A stretch of DNA of 64,000 bases from Leptodontidium sp. MPI-SDFR-AT-0119 (GCA_020726505.1 JAHLEZ010000005.1:2728001-2792000); one strand, 5' to 3'; shown: positions 48,239-60,379, counted from the first letter of the stretch. Notes: generated from the letters alone by a model not told the origin. Translations and numbers: made by a program.

Positions 48239-49643
48239 TGGAACTATTTCTTACCCTGTCATATACAATGCAGAAATACAACCTCAGCTTCTCGTGCTTG
48301 GTTCAAATGAAGAACTGGCCAGGACCAGCATGTCGCCAGGCATGACTCGGAAGATGCAATTACTCGAAAACTTTAAACATCTCCGAAGATTGCATGGATA
48401 CTTATTAAGGTTGGGGCTGAGGGGCCAAAGCAAATCCCTGCCTCACATCTTGCCAATCCCGAAGCCAAGGCGAATCGCCAAGTCGCTTATGCAGCTTGCT
48501 TACGGGTATGACGCGAAGCGAGGTTTATGTTTACTTCGACGTAATCACTAAACATCATCTCTTCAATTGCCCTACCTTAATCTACTCAATTACGAGGAAA
48601 CGATGTGGAGCAAGGCCGCGTGGTGCTCTGATGATTCCTTTCTAGCATTAAATTTCATCAGGAAGGTGGACAGCGGTTGTGGAGAGCAGGTTGACCAACT
48701 GGTAGTTCGGATGAAGACACATGGGTGATGGGTGACTGTCTCGGAGTGCCAACCAATTTTTGTCTGAAATGCTTGCCGACAGGAGAAATTCTTCTAATAT
48801 GTCTGCTCTAATTGGTCTGCTTACAAGCTGATAAGCATTTTCGACGACGATACAACAAGCCGTGCTCGGCAGATGAATATGACGCAGCAACTTCCCCCTC
48901 GCTCGTCTTCCATTCTGTAGCCGCATGGCTACCTCCAGCACCCCTTTGTGCGGTAGAGGACCTTTTAAACTGACGTTTCCGTAAACCCACCAAGGCAAAT
49001 ATACTGTCGAATAAAAGCTCTTCGGCCTGTCTGTTTGTTTGGCTTTCAAACGTCTGTCAGGTTTTTCCGCAGTTACAACTGACAGCTTGAGGACTCGATC
49101 AACCAAAGTCAAATATTCATCACCTCAAACCCCTGGATAAGAATTTCTAACTGCTGCCGAGGCTTGTCTAGTGAATCCGCGGTCGTTAGTGGAGCTTTCT
49201 AGCAGTTCCAAAGCACTGCCCAGAAAGATGTCTTTATTTACCTTTCTGTCCCCTTCTCTTCTGACTTGACCGCCAAGACTTCGTTCCACCGCGCAACGCA
49301 AGTTACCCCTAGAAGAACCTTGCTGGCCAAGACTTTTTCACTTTACGACGGATGATAGAAGTAGAAATCAATCATGCATTGGCACATTACGTGGGTCACT
49401 TAGCATTCCACAGCCACTTTCGTGACGTTGGAATCTAGGTTCATCGGCAGCCATTGATATCATGCCAACATCTTGGCAGGGGACATCTCGGCGTCACTTT
49501 TTCGAGGCCCCTTCTATAATGGTCGAAAATGTGCTATAAAAACACAAAGATTCCCACGTCAAAGGAGCATTGCTTCCATCCAGCCTTCAGTCATTCCTCG
49601 GTATACTTTTCTACCACGAGCCGGGCCCAGCATCAACGCAAAC
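48239..49643. other. Degraded HET tail and promoter region
   Basis: The first few hundred bases may still be HET-derived. The right part is the promoter of the secreted hydrolase, with a TATA box at 49535-49542. Confidence 0.45.
49535..49542 (+). promoter_or_regulatory. TATA box of the secreted hydrolase
   Basis: TATAAAAA lies about 105 bp upstream of the chosen start at 49644. The longer frame would start at 49473, upstream of this box. That supports the later start. Confidence 0.55.
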
Positions 49644-50717
49644 ATGATCGGACGTAACCTTGCCTCAGTAGGAGTCATTATGACTGTCTCTGCCACAACT
49701 GCCACAGCCCAAAATCTGTCCTTTGGAGCTGACAACTTCTACGTTAGCAATGTCGTCACCATGCAACCAATCTTCTTTCCGAATCAGTTCAACATGAGAA
49801 TCGCGGGAAACCTGTTCATTCCCAACAACCTCAGTGGTAACGCATCTGCAATCGTTGTCGGCCCTCCTTTCGGTGCCACCAAAGAGCAAAGCGCGAATCT
49901 CTATGCCACCAAATTAGCTGAGCAAGGATTCGTCACACTTTCCATCGATCCGGCTTTTTGGGGTGCAAGTGAAGGGACACCACGACAGGCTGTTTTACCG
50001 GACATGTACGCAGAGTCCTTCAGCGCAGCGGTTGACTATCTGAGCCTGCAAACCTTCGTCGATCGCGAGCGGATTGGCGCCCTTGGGATCTGTGGTAGCG
50101 GTTCCTGGGTTATCACTGCCGCGAAGATCGATACTCGTATCAAAGCCGTTGCCACTTCCAGCATGTACGACATGGGCGCTGCTACCCGCGACGGGATGCG
50201 AAACGGTGTTGACTTCGCCCAACGACAAGCCAGAATTGCCAGTGGAGCGGCACAAAGACAGATCGAGGTCGATGGTGGCGAGACTGCATATACCGGCGGA
50301 ACCCCCCAGGCAATCACCGAGAACTCGGCCATCGATATCGAATTCTTCGACTTCTATCGCACCGCCCGGGGCGAGTTCACGCCTCCCAGCTCTCTACCAA
50401 CCCTCACCACTTACCCAACGCTATCGTCTGTATTCAGGCTGATGAACTACTACCCGCTCGAGGGCATGAATATCATCTCACCGCGCCCCGTCATGTTCGT
50501 CGCGGGTACACAGGCACACTCGCGCGAGTTTGCTGAGGATGCTTACTACCTTGCTGGATATCCTAAGGAGTTAGTGTGGGTAGAAGGCGCCGGCCACGTT
50601 GATCTGTACGACCGAACGGAGCTCATTCCATTCGGGAGACTTACCAGTTTCTTCCGGGACGGTCTCGGTTCACCAGCTGCTGCCAGTAATGCTACCATTA
50701 GCTCTCGACATCGATGA
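49644..50717 (+). CDS. Secreted alpha/beta hydrolase of bacterial YcjY/DLH-like type
   Basis: Single exon, 357 aa from the Met at 49644. I prefer this start because it gives a signal peptide (MIGRNLASVGVIMTVSATTA) and sits behind a TATA box; the open frame extends 57 codons further upstream. Landmarks: IVVGPPFGATKEQSANLYA with GFVTLSIDPAFWGASEG, then the nucleophile elbow ALGICGSGSWVI near residue 148, where a Cys replaces the usual Ser as in dienelactone hydrolases, and the His in EGAGHVDLYD near the end. TSSMYDMGAATRDG is typical of the COG1073-like group, which is mostly bacterial. Substrate unknown. No introns, so transfer from bacteria is possible but unproven. Confidence 0.85.
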   Translation: MIGRNLASVGVIMTVSATTATAQNLSFGADNFYVSNVVTMQPIFFPNQFNMRIAGNLFIPNNLSGNASAIVVGPPFGATKEQSANLYATKLAEQGFVTLSIDPAFWGASEGTPRQAVLPDMYAESFSAAVDYLSLQTFVDRERIGALGICGSGSWVITAAKIDTRIKAVATSSMYDMGAATRDGMRNGVDFAQRQARIASGAAQRQIEVDGGETAYTGGTPQAITENSAIDIEFFDFYRTARGEFTPPSSLPTLTTYPTLSSVFRLMNYYPLEGMNIISPRPVMFVAGTQAHSREFAEDAYYLAGYPKELVWVEGAGHVDLYDRTELIPFGRLTSFFRDGLGSPAAASNATISSRHR

Positions 50718-51507
50718 AACCAAGCCTCCCAGAGTATGTCAAGTTCTACAGCATTGATCAACTGGGATTTTTTTGGTTGTCAAAAATAGAATAGCCAACT
50801 TCGATTCTCATGTATCTGTCTCTGGTGTCACTCCTGGAGAAATTAGCTAGTTCAAATTTCAGTCAATATAAATTATACATTAGTGATCCCACTATATGCA
50901 TACGCCCTCGTGAACTCAGAGTTTACACAGTGCAAAAACTCTTGCTATCGCTCCCCAAGCCTATACCACGGTGCTGTTTGTTGCATAATATCTATTAATT
51001 TGGTGTGGATAACATTATGTCGGTCCAGTTTCTGAAAGAAGCACACTGTGAAGGGACGGAACCTAATAACCACATAACAAGAGAGGTTAGATGACGTAAG
51101 GAACGAGGAGAGATTATAGGTTAGGAAATTGCGAATCGATCAAATATAAGGATATTATTTATTTAAAGAGGAAAAAGTCGAGAGAGGGGAAGAGAGAAAG
51201 TTCATTAGATAGAATCTATGAAAAGTGCTGTCTTGTTGAACAGTCTACAAGTGTTGACCTCTTTTGTGTGGAAAGAGGCTATCCGGTCAGGTGACAAAGA
51301 AAATGCCTCAGGGTCTTCCCTACCACAATACTGAGCAAAGCTCCCTTACGTGTATAGAATGTGGAGTTGATGCCCGAGGTTTCAAGAACTATAATACATT
51401 GGGTGGTTGAATACCATTGAAATGCCTCGGAGGGATTTCTCCGTTCTCTCTTCTTTCTGAGCTCTCCGAAGTATCGTACACGAGGGCATTTTTCCAGGCG
51501 AGCTGTT
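50718..51507. other. Intergenic region between convergent genes
   Basis: AT-rich, no gene seen. It should contain the 3' ends of both the hydrolase and the efflux pump. Confidence 0.55.
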
Positions 51508-53542
51508 TCAAGCCTTGCTATCCTTCGGCTGCGCTTTCTTCTTGTTAATGTTGTCCCACTTGGTGCACAAGCTGAAAATGGCAGAGACGCCGGAAGCAGC
51601 GATAACAATGGCGAAAGCAACCTTGATACCCCATGCGTAGGCACGGATGACTCCGTCCAGCTCGGCCCCGGAGAAGACGCGGCGTATATCGGTGGCACCC
51701 GTGGCCGAGACGAGAGTGGGATCGACGGTTGGCGCGGTGCTGGCAAGCTTTTGCGCGAGCTGATTGGTGAAGCCAGATTGCGCGGCTGCGAGCATGAACG
51801 TGGCGCCGGTGGATCGAGCGACTGTGCATGAGAGACACACTTAGCTGAGGGATACAAGGGGATAAAGAAGATTGGGGACATGCTGGGAGAAGACGAAGAG
51901 GATCTTACATATGATGATCGCGGACACGGGAGCCATGTCAGCTGGCGCAGCATAAGCCTGCGCGATGATGACTGGGATTTGGAGGCCGATGCCAAATCCG
52001 AAGCCCGCCAAGATCTGATACCCAACCCATTTGCCTGCCGAGGTCCCGATGTCGAGGGTGTACAGTAGACCACTCCCGATGGTAATAATCACGGAGCTAG
52101 CTGGCATATAAGGAGCTGCAATACCAGTCTTTGTGATGATTCTGCCTGAGCCCAACGTGCCAATGCTGAAGAAGGCGATGAAAGGAATGTTGCGTACGCC
52201 CGAGCCAATCGCACTTGTGCCGGCGATGCTTTGGAAATAAATGGGCAGGTAATAGAGCGCGGCGAAATACGAGCCAGCGAAGAAGAAACCCCATACGGCG
52301 CTGACCCAGACGCTTCTTTGGCGCATCAGGCGTGGTGTTAGCATAGCGAGTTCGCCTTGCCAGAGTTCTGCGGCGACGAGTGCAGCAGTAATCAGGACGG
52401 AGCCGACGAGTAGACCGATCACAATGCTGGAATTCCACGCGTGGGTAGAACCGCCATACTGAAGAGCTAGGAGCAAGCAGAGGGATGCACCCATAACAAG
52501 CGCCGTTCCTGGGAAGTCCATGTGGAGAAGCTTGTCCTTGAAAGTAGCATTGACGGGTTTATGGGCGGCAGGAGTCTTGAAGGCGAAGAGAATGACCACC
52601 GCAGCCACAGCGCCGATTGGAAGATTGATATAGAAGCACCTAGAGTTGACATATCAGGCCGGTCCGGTCAATGCAGGAGTGGTCGGGCGAAAAAGATAGT
52701 CCCGTGACTTGCAACAACAAAGACAAAGCAAGAAAAGACTGTCGACTCACCATCTCCAGGATGCCCGATCCGTAAGTGCACCCCCAATGAGCGGTCCAAT
52801 AACTGAGGTGATGCCATACGACGCGCCAATAATTCCCGTATAGGTCGCTCTTTTCGCGGGCTCAGCAGAGAAGGCAGAGATAGTGTAGACTCCCGGCGCG
52901 ATACCGGAGCCACCCAGACCAGCGATGGCACGTCCGACAATCAAAGTCGTGGAATTCTGAGCGACACCGCAGATCAAGCTTCCAAGTTCAAAGATGAAGA
53001 TGGCGACCAGGAAACTGGTTTTGAGGGGGAAGTACTTGTACACTTTGCCCCACTGGGACTGGAACGCGCCGAGGGTGAGGAAGTACGCAGAGCCGTACCA
53101 CGCGATGTCGTCGAGTTTCTTGAAGTGGTCGGTGATTTTGGGGATAGCGGTTGCGACGATGGTCTGAGTTGGGAGAGTTAGACTGCTTAGCTTAAGATTG
53201 ATGCATTTGGGAAAGGGCGATTCTTCAAGAATTTAGGAAGTTGGAGAGGTAGAAAGAACTTACCGAATCAAGAGACATCATGCCAATAGTCAGTACGAGC
53301 GAGACCATGATTCCCACAAGTTGGATACCTTTCGGATATGTCATGGGTGGCGGCGCTGGCGTCTCGGCGGCTTGTTCTTTTATAGCAGGAGCATTGTCTT
53401 CGGAGAGGTCTGGTTTCTCCAACAACGCCCCATTGGCAGGCGAAGAAGTCCCAGTGGACGGCTCATGAGAGCGTGGTTTCTCTCCATTGGCTTCGAGTTT
53501 GCCGTCCTCGAGCGAGGGAGGCGGAGGCGTTGATCGAGACAT
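51508..53542 (-). CDS. MFS efflux pump, DHA2 (14-TM) type
   Basis: Four exons: 53542-53264, 53163-52751, 52639-51909 and 51839-51508; 584 aa, phases consistent. A hydrophilic Pro/Ser-rich amino end precedes about 14 membrane helices. Family landmarks: [20 protein letters not shown] across the first intron (helix 1 motif D1-like), [19 protein letters not shown] in helix 4, [20 protein letters not shown] in helix 5 (the motif C of antiporters), and [16 protein letters not shown] across the second intron, which is diagnostic of the DHA2 drug:H+ antiporters. Relatives export toxins or drugs and often sit in biosynthetic clusters. Its position left of an AflR-like regulator and a PKS end supports metabolite export. 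Intact. Confidence 0.9.
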
Positions 53543-55564
53543 GTGTGTCCGTCGTCTGGTTCAGTAGTGACAGAGTGTGTATGCTTTGAAAGCGTAGCGG
53601 CGTCGTTGAAAGGCTTGAATGGCTCGAATGAACCAGCGTGTACTTGGTTAGGTATAAGTACAAGGAGTTGGTGAGAATTGGACTGTAGAATCACATGACA
53701 GCCGTCTTGGGCGAGGATGGTGGCGCCGTTAAAGTTTGTAAATCCGTTAACGCCGCTCCATCATTCCTCTCTGCCGGACCCCTACTGCTGTTGTGGGCTA
53801 AGCAGCTACTATCCCCACCCGGAAATAATGCTAAACCCCGGAAATAATGTCAAACGCTAACTTTTCCCGGCCACAGACCTAGTTCTCAAGTCCTGAATCG
53901 CCGGATGCCCTCGACAGAGCCTGCACGAGTCAGAGATAGGTCTTTTGTAAAGGCAAGAGTGGCTGTAGAAGGTTCGGGAGATATTTGAGGCCCTGCTCGT
54001 GGCTGAAAATCCGCAGAGTTATTGGATAAACACCCCTAGAAGCTACCCACACGAGCTCCAGTTTTTTAACATTATGTCCAGGGGGACTGACGGTAAGTGT
54101 CGGAACGGACCGGCCCTACCGCATAAGCGACTTGTGCGCTAGAACTGTTTCCAGCCACTCAGAAGCCTCAGACAGACAATGTGCTAGCTGCCCCTGCCCG
54201 ACTCTCAGTTGCCGACAACATTGTGTGCCTAGGTATAGTTACCCCGCATTAAAGCCCGAAACTTTAGTGGACTGTTAGCAGGAATCGGGGAACGCATCCA
54301 AGCTTCCGTGACAGGCTAGTTCTACGCCACTGAGATAAGTAGGGTTTGGCGGTTTGACAGCTGCAGCCCTGTACCCTCTAACTTTCTTTAGTAATCGATT
54401 GACTTTCTGTAGTTAGACTGGCAAGGGGGGGTGCAGACACTTTTTGCACCTTACTGTATAGGGGCTATGGCCTGCCTTATCTATGCAGAACATACGATAG
54501 TTCGCTCCGAGATACTTAGTTGCTTTAAGCCTTGCTAGTAGCTATTATAGTTTGTTCGTGCTAAGACTCGAAATATCATGCTATTACAAGGTCTACTAAA
54601 GGCTGTGCGCGACTTTCTTTTAGAGGTAATTCTCAGGGTCAACAGCATTCCCGCGAGCTTCTTTACATACTAATATTCATTCAGCACAGGCCTTGAGAAA
54701 AAGAAACAGTTGTAACCTTATTCAAACCAAAACCAAGTATTTCGAAACTACGGTGTGAAGGCTGTAAATAAATGTACGGGATCAAAGCCGTTGCACGTTC
54801 ACGCTCAGCCGTTACAGCTGCTAGGGCTGCCGCATGTGTATCTTGCTTTTGAGGAGTGAGATGATGTGAGAGTAAGATGATGTGAGAGAGCTTATTGCAT
54901 CTGCCGGCCCTGGTGGGTAAGATGACGATCCTGAAGTAGAATACCACCACCCTGCAGTACAGTAAAGGGTCTGAATACGTAGCCTATCGTCTCTCGAGGC
55001 CATATCAGTAGGTGTTTTAGGCGTAGGATCATTCCTTGTAGTTGATCCTTGTAGTTGATTCTAAAGGCGAGTTCATGATGATGACGTTGTTGGTCAGACC
55101 ATCTCTCGGTTGGAACTTATGTGGAGATGTAGTGTAGGTAGTAAGACCTTACTCTCTCCTTCCTAATCCCGCCACGATCGTCCCTCGGCCCATCCCCACC
55201 CCCCGGGCGCCTGTCAGAAGAGAAAGAAACTACAGTATCTGCAGATGCAGATGCAGATGCAAACCTCTTGCAGTAAGTCATAGTGCTTATCTCTTTTTTT
55301 TCTCGATGGACAAGTGCAAACGCCAAGCCAGTTGGCGTTGTCAATTACACGTTATCTTCTGCCAAGCTTCAAGGGTTTTAACTTTATCATGCATATGGCG
55401 ACACTGCCAAAATATTCCGCTAGGCCTTCCCGCAAGTTCTCCGGCGAAAGCACGAACAACCCAATCAGCAGCCTTAGATACACGGAATTTCACTACTCTG
55501 AGTAAAGATTTCCTTTGCTCTTGACGGAATAGTTATACCTAGTACGACGTACGTGGCTCCTGCC
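53543..55564. other. Long intergenic region with short direct repeats
   Basis: Carries the efflux pump promoter on the left. The 13-base word CCCGGAAATAATG occurs twice, at 53818-53830 and 53837-53849. A 14-base word AGATGATGTGAGAG is doubled around 54859-54888. TGCAGA units are repeated at 55240-55261. No gene is supported. Confidence 0.5.
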
Positions 55565-55736
55565 GTACGAAAACGAAAGGAGGTTTGCCGTGGGTCTCGT
55601 CCGCCATTGTTGTCGGCAGCAAGGTGCTATTAACCACAGAATAAAGTTTAATACTCTGATCCTCTCCATAAATTTCCGTAAGTAGCGAAAGGAAATACCA
55701 GGCTGGACGAGACCCACCGCAAACCCCCTTTCGTAC
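55565..55736. repeat. Imperfect inverted repeat upstream of the regulator
   Basis: Left arm 55565-55602 and right arm 55705-55736 are reverse complements, differing by a six-base gap and two mismatches, around a 102-bp spacer. Both arms share GTACGAAA and GTGGGTCTCGTCC. It could be a small MITE-like element, a remnant of a longer palindrome, or a regulatory hairpin. Confidence 0.7.
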
Positions 55737-55769
55737 AATAACCAAGGCCCCACCCGCTTCACAGATGCC

Positions 55770-55823
55770 TTACTCCAGGTCTTGAGCTTACTCCAGATCT
55801 TAAGCTTACTCCAGATCTTGAGC
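55770..55823. repeat. 18-bp tandem repeat, three copies
   Basis: Three head-to-tail copies of an 18-base unit (TTACTCCAGATCTTGAGC and near-identical variants), ending eight bases before the ATG of the Zn2Cys6 regulator. They lie in its leader. Confidence 0.85.
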
Positions 55824-55831
55824 TTGCTCAT

Positions 55832-57023
55832 ATGCTCTTCACCAGCAAAATGTTCCCTCAACGATACTCATGCGATCGTTGCCGCCAGCAAAAGGTGCGA
55901 TGCCCCAAGAATTGGGAATTACCAACGGTCGTTAGTGGCGGCGGCAACTATCTCACCCCATGCGAGCGATGTACAAAGGCGGACGTGCCATGTGTGTACA
56001 GCTGTATGTCATGCATCTCCCTTGCACATTACGTATTTTCTTTCTTGGACTCATCAATTAATCGCGTCATTCGCAGTGAGGCAGAGAAACAGACGATCAA
56101 AGGGGGAAGACGCCTCATCACCCAGAGGAAATACACATCTCAGTCAGGATCTCTCAAGCGTGCTCTCAAGTAGCGATGTTGCAGGATACAACCTTGACGA
56201 CCTGATGATGCCGTCGCTCGACACGACCATGGCCTGCATCGACGATGGCGACTTATACAGTTGGAACAACAACCCTGACCTCCCATATAATAGAGACGGT
56301 GACAACTGGACCCAAGAGAGCTCAGGGAGCAGCACTTTGGGGACCAAGCCAATACTTTCTCGGGACGAAGGAATAAAGGAGACTCTGACAGAGCAGCTGA
56401 TGAAACTGAGCAACTGGGCCACGGGGGCCACACGAGAACTTGAATGCGCGATCACTACTACGCCCTTAACAGTAAACTCCCCTGTGGTGAATGAAGCATT
56501 CGAGGCCGCAAATGCTTTTGTACGCATTATCAACAGCATTCCTCTGGCGGACAGCACATATGGCTCCTCGCAACCCTCGTCTCGCGATGGAAGCGAGCGA
56601 CAGCTGCCAACCGAATACTGCCCGATTTTTCTGGCTCTCGCCTCTCACCAGCACATCCTAGCCCTCTTCCGCGCAGTTTGTGACTCTATTAAGAGGTCCT
56701 TGGGGTCCATATTTCAATCGGTTCAGCCGCAACAGCAAGCTTTGCACGCCGCTGGGTCGTCCTCTGCTCAATTCATCATGGTTCTGCAGCTCATCATGCA
56801 CCTACTCAATCGCATAGATCGCAGCCTTCGAATGGAGAGCCGAAAGAATACTGACCAACACGACTTGACGTTTGGGCCCGAAGGAGATGGAGAAAGCGGC
56901 AGCTCACAAAGTATTATCGACTCTGCTCAGGTCATGCTCAGCACCCTACCTGATGAGCACGTCAAGCTTCGTGAGGTCATTCAGGAGCTTCAAGCTTGCA
57001 TAGAGGAAGGAGTTTATGTTTAG
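55832..57023 (+). CDS. Zn2Cys6 transcription factor, AflR-like
   Basis: Two exons, 55832-56003 and 56077-57023; 372 aa. The zinc cluster has Cys at residues 14, 17, 24, 44, 47 and 54 ([13 protein letters not shown], then [15 protein letters not shown]). The spacing between the third and fourth Cys is 19 residues, longer than the usual loop, because of a Gly-rich insertion. A basic linker ([11 protein letters not shown]) follows across the intron. The carboxyl half ([19 protein letters not shown], then [18 protein letters not shown]) matches the AflR-type regulatory region of cluster-specific activators. Such proteins bind palindromic CG-rich sites and switch on neighbouring biosynthetic genes. 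A second Met at residue 7 is an alternative start. Likely targets are the efflux pump and PKS nearby. Confidence 0.85.
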
Positions 57024-59392
57024 AATAGAGGAAAGAGTTTATATTTAGATTGAAGAGAGTCAATAGATATCTACAAGTTTCTTAGGATTTCGAGGCTTCC
57101 GCTTGGCTTCGTTGTGATGATTAGAGAGAAATATTTGAGCACAATAAACAAAAGCCACTCCATTTTTGTCTTCATTCAACGCAACTTGAAGATATAATCT
57201 TTACAGGCTCCGATCCCCTGTCACTTTCACCAAGCAAGCACCGAAAGCAAACCATGACGACTACGAGAAATAGCCCTTCTCTGTCCATGGGATTAGCTTC
57301 ACACTTAGTAGTAACATGGGAACCTGAGACGGCGGTGCTATTATTACGAATATATGGCATTTGCAGCACTTTTCACTAGAGACCTGAAGCCTCACTCAAC
57401 ATTTAAATCCCCTAAAATCTTCAAGCCAGTGACGACAGCCAGATCATATGACATACCACTACACACAAAACACAGAGAGGAACTTGCTCCACCTCTCAAC
57501 ATCAGGCTAAAAAGTGATGCCTACACTAGTAGTCGATCAGTCTTCTCCCGATGGCGTCGCTACGATCTCGATCTTGTATGTAACAACTATCACCATACAC
57601 AGAACAAAAGCTACGATACGCCTCCCAACGCCTCTCTGAGCGCCGTTGCAAACTACGAGTACCTTGCCCACACGAGTAGTCTACTTTTCCCGATAGAACT
57701 ATCAGCATCAGAGCAGAATCGCCACACAGAACATGGTTGGGGCATGAGCCGGCATGCGCTCAACCGTCCAGATTTGCGAATATTTGGTCCGTATTTGCAC
57801 TTCACCCTCACGACACCATAATGGTAGGTTTAAGAGGAGTCACAAATTTGAGGATACAGGGGAGGGAGGAAGTTGAACGGATTTTTGGCGGTGGCAGGGG
57901 GAGACTGAGGTACACAGACAAGACATAAGAAGGATAGAAGAAGTGGCTGTCAATGTGCCACGCACACGAAGAAGACACAAAGCACTAGCACTCCTTGACA
58001 CGGATATTTATATGCAGTAGACATAGGTAGGAACCGGTCCGCTCAGCAGAGGAGGTTGCTGGTCACTTTAGGGTGATGAAGTGAGGTGCGTTTACTACTG
58101 TGAACGCAGTTCAGCAATTGGTGCCAAAATTGGGCTACTCCGGCATAGCAGTCCTGCGGACAGCTGGAACCGAGTATGAATCAATCAATCAATCAATCAA
58201 TCGATCGATCGACCATCACCTACTCCTCCCTGACATATACCCTTTCTCATAATGGGCCTGTCACACCCGAGCAGAAATCTACAGCCTGAACCATATCAAA
58301 ACCTAGATGTGTAAGCCATTGTATTATTATCCATTTTTGTGAAAGCAAGCAGATAAGTTACTCCTAGAGAATTTTATAATGCTACGAGGCGACAATTTAT
58401 ACGAAAATATTTATCGGAGTTCCTTAAAAATTCGCAATTAATCCATTCATGAGTTATGGCATGATATTTGATATGTTCCAATGAATCGATTTGAAAGATG
58501 AAAGAAAGACTGAATATAAATCATCATCACACTGCGTAGGTAAAAGAATAAATATTTCCTTCCTGTCTGAAACTGTAACAAGTTGAACAATATGTTAGTG
58601 TAAGCTGGAGATATCCAAGCATCCCGAAAGTGGAAGTGAATGAATAGTGTCTTCCGCTGAAGGCTGGGAAATTGAATGAAAGGAATTTCGAGACCGAGAC
58701 ATGTTTGGATCAGACTTGTGGGCAAACTGGAATCCAATCAGATGCTACTCAAAGAGTTCCCTGTTGGGAAACATTAAAGTAGATGGCCATGTTATCTCGA
58801 CATAAATTTGGACTGAGCATGTTTTAGAAAAATTGACAGCTGAATGAAAATAGTGACGATAAGTTACAGATCTTTTGTTGAACACGTTCGTGACAATGAG
58901 TTCCTTTTTCTAAACCCTCGTCAGTCCAATTCTGGAAAACGGGATCTAGATTGGACGTGTTCCCCGAAGCCGGGGGTCCAGGGACACCTGGTTGAGGGTT
59001 CTGACGTGGTTCCTTGGAATGTGTTAATGGACTTTCCTTACATGGGGTCGAGCAGGAATTATCACCGCGAGCTGCGAACAGATCCGCCATGAATTCAGAA
59101 TCCAAAATGTCGAAGTTGCAAAGGACGAACACACAACCCAATGCTTCCTTCATATCCTCAAACTTCATCGTTCCTCCGTGGGCTTTATGCTTTCATGAAG
59201 AGGGAAGGCTCTATATGTAGTAGTACCATACACTCGAAATAGTCGCGAAACTACGTCGCGTTTAAAGTTTGATTTACATCTTCCAGTGAATGAGCACACC
59301 GAGAAGGTAGAAGTATGAAATTAAATGTTTTCATGAAATGGAATAAAGGCAAAAGGCTGCCAGGCAATAAACAAGATCTAAACTCATGACTC
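57024..59392. other. Intergenic region
   Basis: About 2.4 kb between convergent genes. A tetranucleotide run (AATC, changing to CGAT) lies at 58178-58213. A 155-codon plus-strand frame at 57354-57821 has no domain, and its composition looks non-coding. Confidence 0.55.
58178..58213. repeat. AATC/CGAT tetranucleotide microsatellite
   Basis: About five AATC units followed by about three GATC-type units in direct continuation. Confidence 0.85.
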
Positions 59393-60379
59393 TTATCCGT
59401 AGAATCTCCATCGAGTCGGTACCTCTTCAGTCTTGGCAATATCTGGACCTGGTAAAATCTCTCTCAGGAGCTCGTTCACCCCCATACCCATCTCAGCACA
59501 TTTCTTCCATTGCCGTGGATATCCAAGACTGACTTCCTCGAATCGACACCCATCCTTCCAATCGGTCCTCCGAATATGAAGATGGCCACTAATTACCACC
59601 TTGGCATTGAATCTCCGATGCCAATCGTCCGTCAATTTGGTACCACACCATAAACTAAACCTTGGGATAAATTTAAGCGTCACCAAGTCTTCCCGCAGTG
59701 GCCAATGGTTTGCAATAACAAGAGGCAACAACGGGAATTGTGCTCTCGCAGCCTCCAACTTCGTCTCAAATTTCCGAACGAGCACTTTACACCAATCTTG
59801 CCGACTAGGATGCGGATCCGGATGAAGCAAAAACTCATCTGTAGCTTCCGTATCCTTCTCCCTTGCCCAAGGGACAGCGCCCTCCAAGCTCACATGGTCA
59901 GGTCTGAACGAATAATCGTACAGGGTGAAAATCGGAGCAATGACAGCTGGACCGCCTTCTCCTTCCCAGACAACAAAATCGTCTTCGGGACTGAGAACGT
60001 TGTATTCTCGTGCTATATCGACGCATTCTTGGTATTTTTGCTCTCCTCGAACTCCGGTGGTGCCGGATTTATCGGGCAGCGTGTAGAGCTCGTGATTGCC
60101 AGGACACCACCATATGGTATCGAAGCATTCCGTCGCTCTGGAGAATGCCGATCGCAATTGCTCAGCAGAGTCTCCAACGTCTCCGCAGAGAATGAGTCCA
60201 TCTCCTGGATGAGGTGTCAGCTTTGACCAAGCCGCTTTGTTGCCCCCGAAGCCGAGATGGATATCGCTGATGGAGTAAAGCTTGCCCGAGGGCATTTTCC
60301 TTGGGGGCATTGAGCTGTTGGATGCATCAATTGCCTCTCTCTGTCCAAGTAGTTGGGCAGCTTTAGGATTGGAGGCCAT
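59393..60379 (-). CDS. Calcineurin-like metallophosphoesterase
   Basis: Single exon, 328 aa. All metal-binding blocks are present in order: SDIHLG with Asp39 and His41, GDVGD with Asp67, GNHE at residues 94-97, ANHWPL and GHLHIR towards the end. These coordinate a two-metal centre that hydrolyses phosphoesters. No signal peptide or membrane helix, so cytosolic. Length and layout fit small stand-alone phosphoesterases, which are frequent in bacteria and also in fungi. The substrate is not readable. It could take part in the neighbouring pathway (for example dephosphorylation of an intermediate), but that is only inferred from position. Confidence 0.88.
   Translation of the reverse strand: MASNPKAAQLLGQREAIDASNSSMPPRKMPSGKLYSISDIHLGFGGNKAAWSKLTPHPGDGLILCGDVGDSAEQLRSAFSRATECFDTIWWCPGNHELYTLPDKSGTTGVRGEQKYQECVDIAREYNVLSPEDDFVVWEGEGGPAVIAPIFTLYDYSFRPDHVSLEGAVPWAREKDTEATDEFLLHPDPHPSRQDWCKVLVRKFETKLEAARAQFPLLPLVIANHWPLREDLVTLKFIPRFSLWCGTKLTDDWHRRFNAKVVISGHLHIRRTDWKDGCRFEEVSLGYPRQWKKCAEMGMGVNELLREILPGPDIAKTEEVPTRWRFYG

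Noticed and set aside
49473..49643. Longer amino end of the secreted hydrolase
   Set aside because: A TATA box lies inside this stretch, and the later Met gives a clean signal peptide.
57354..57821. 155-codon plus-strand frame
   Set aside because: No recognisable motif, and residue composition looks random. Not supported as a gene.
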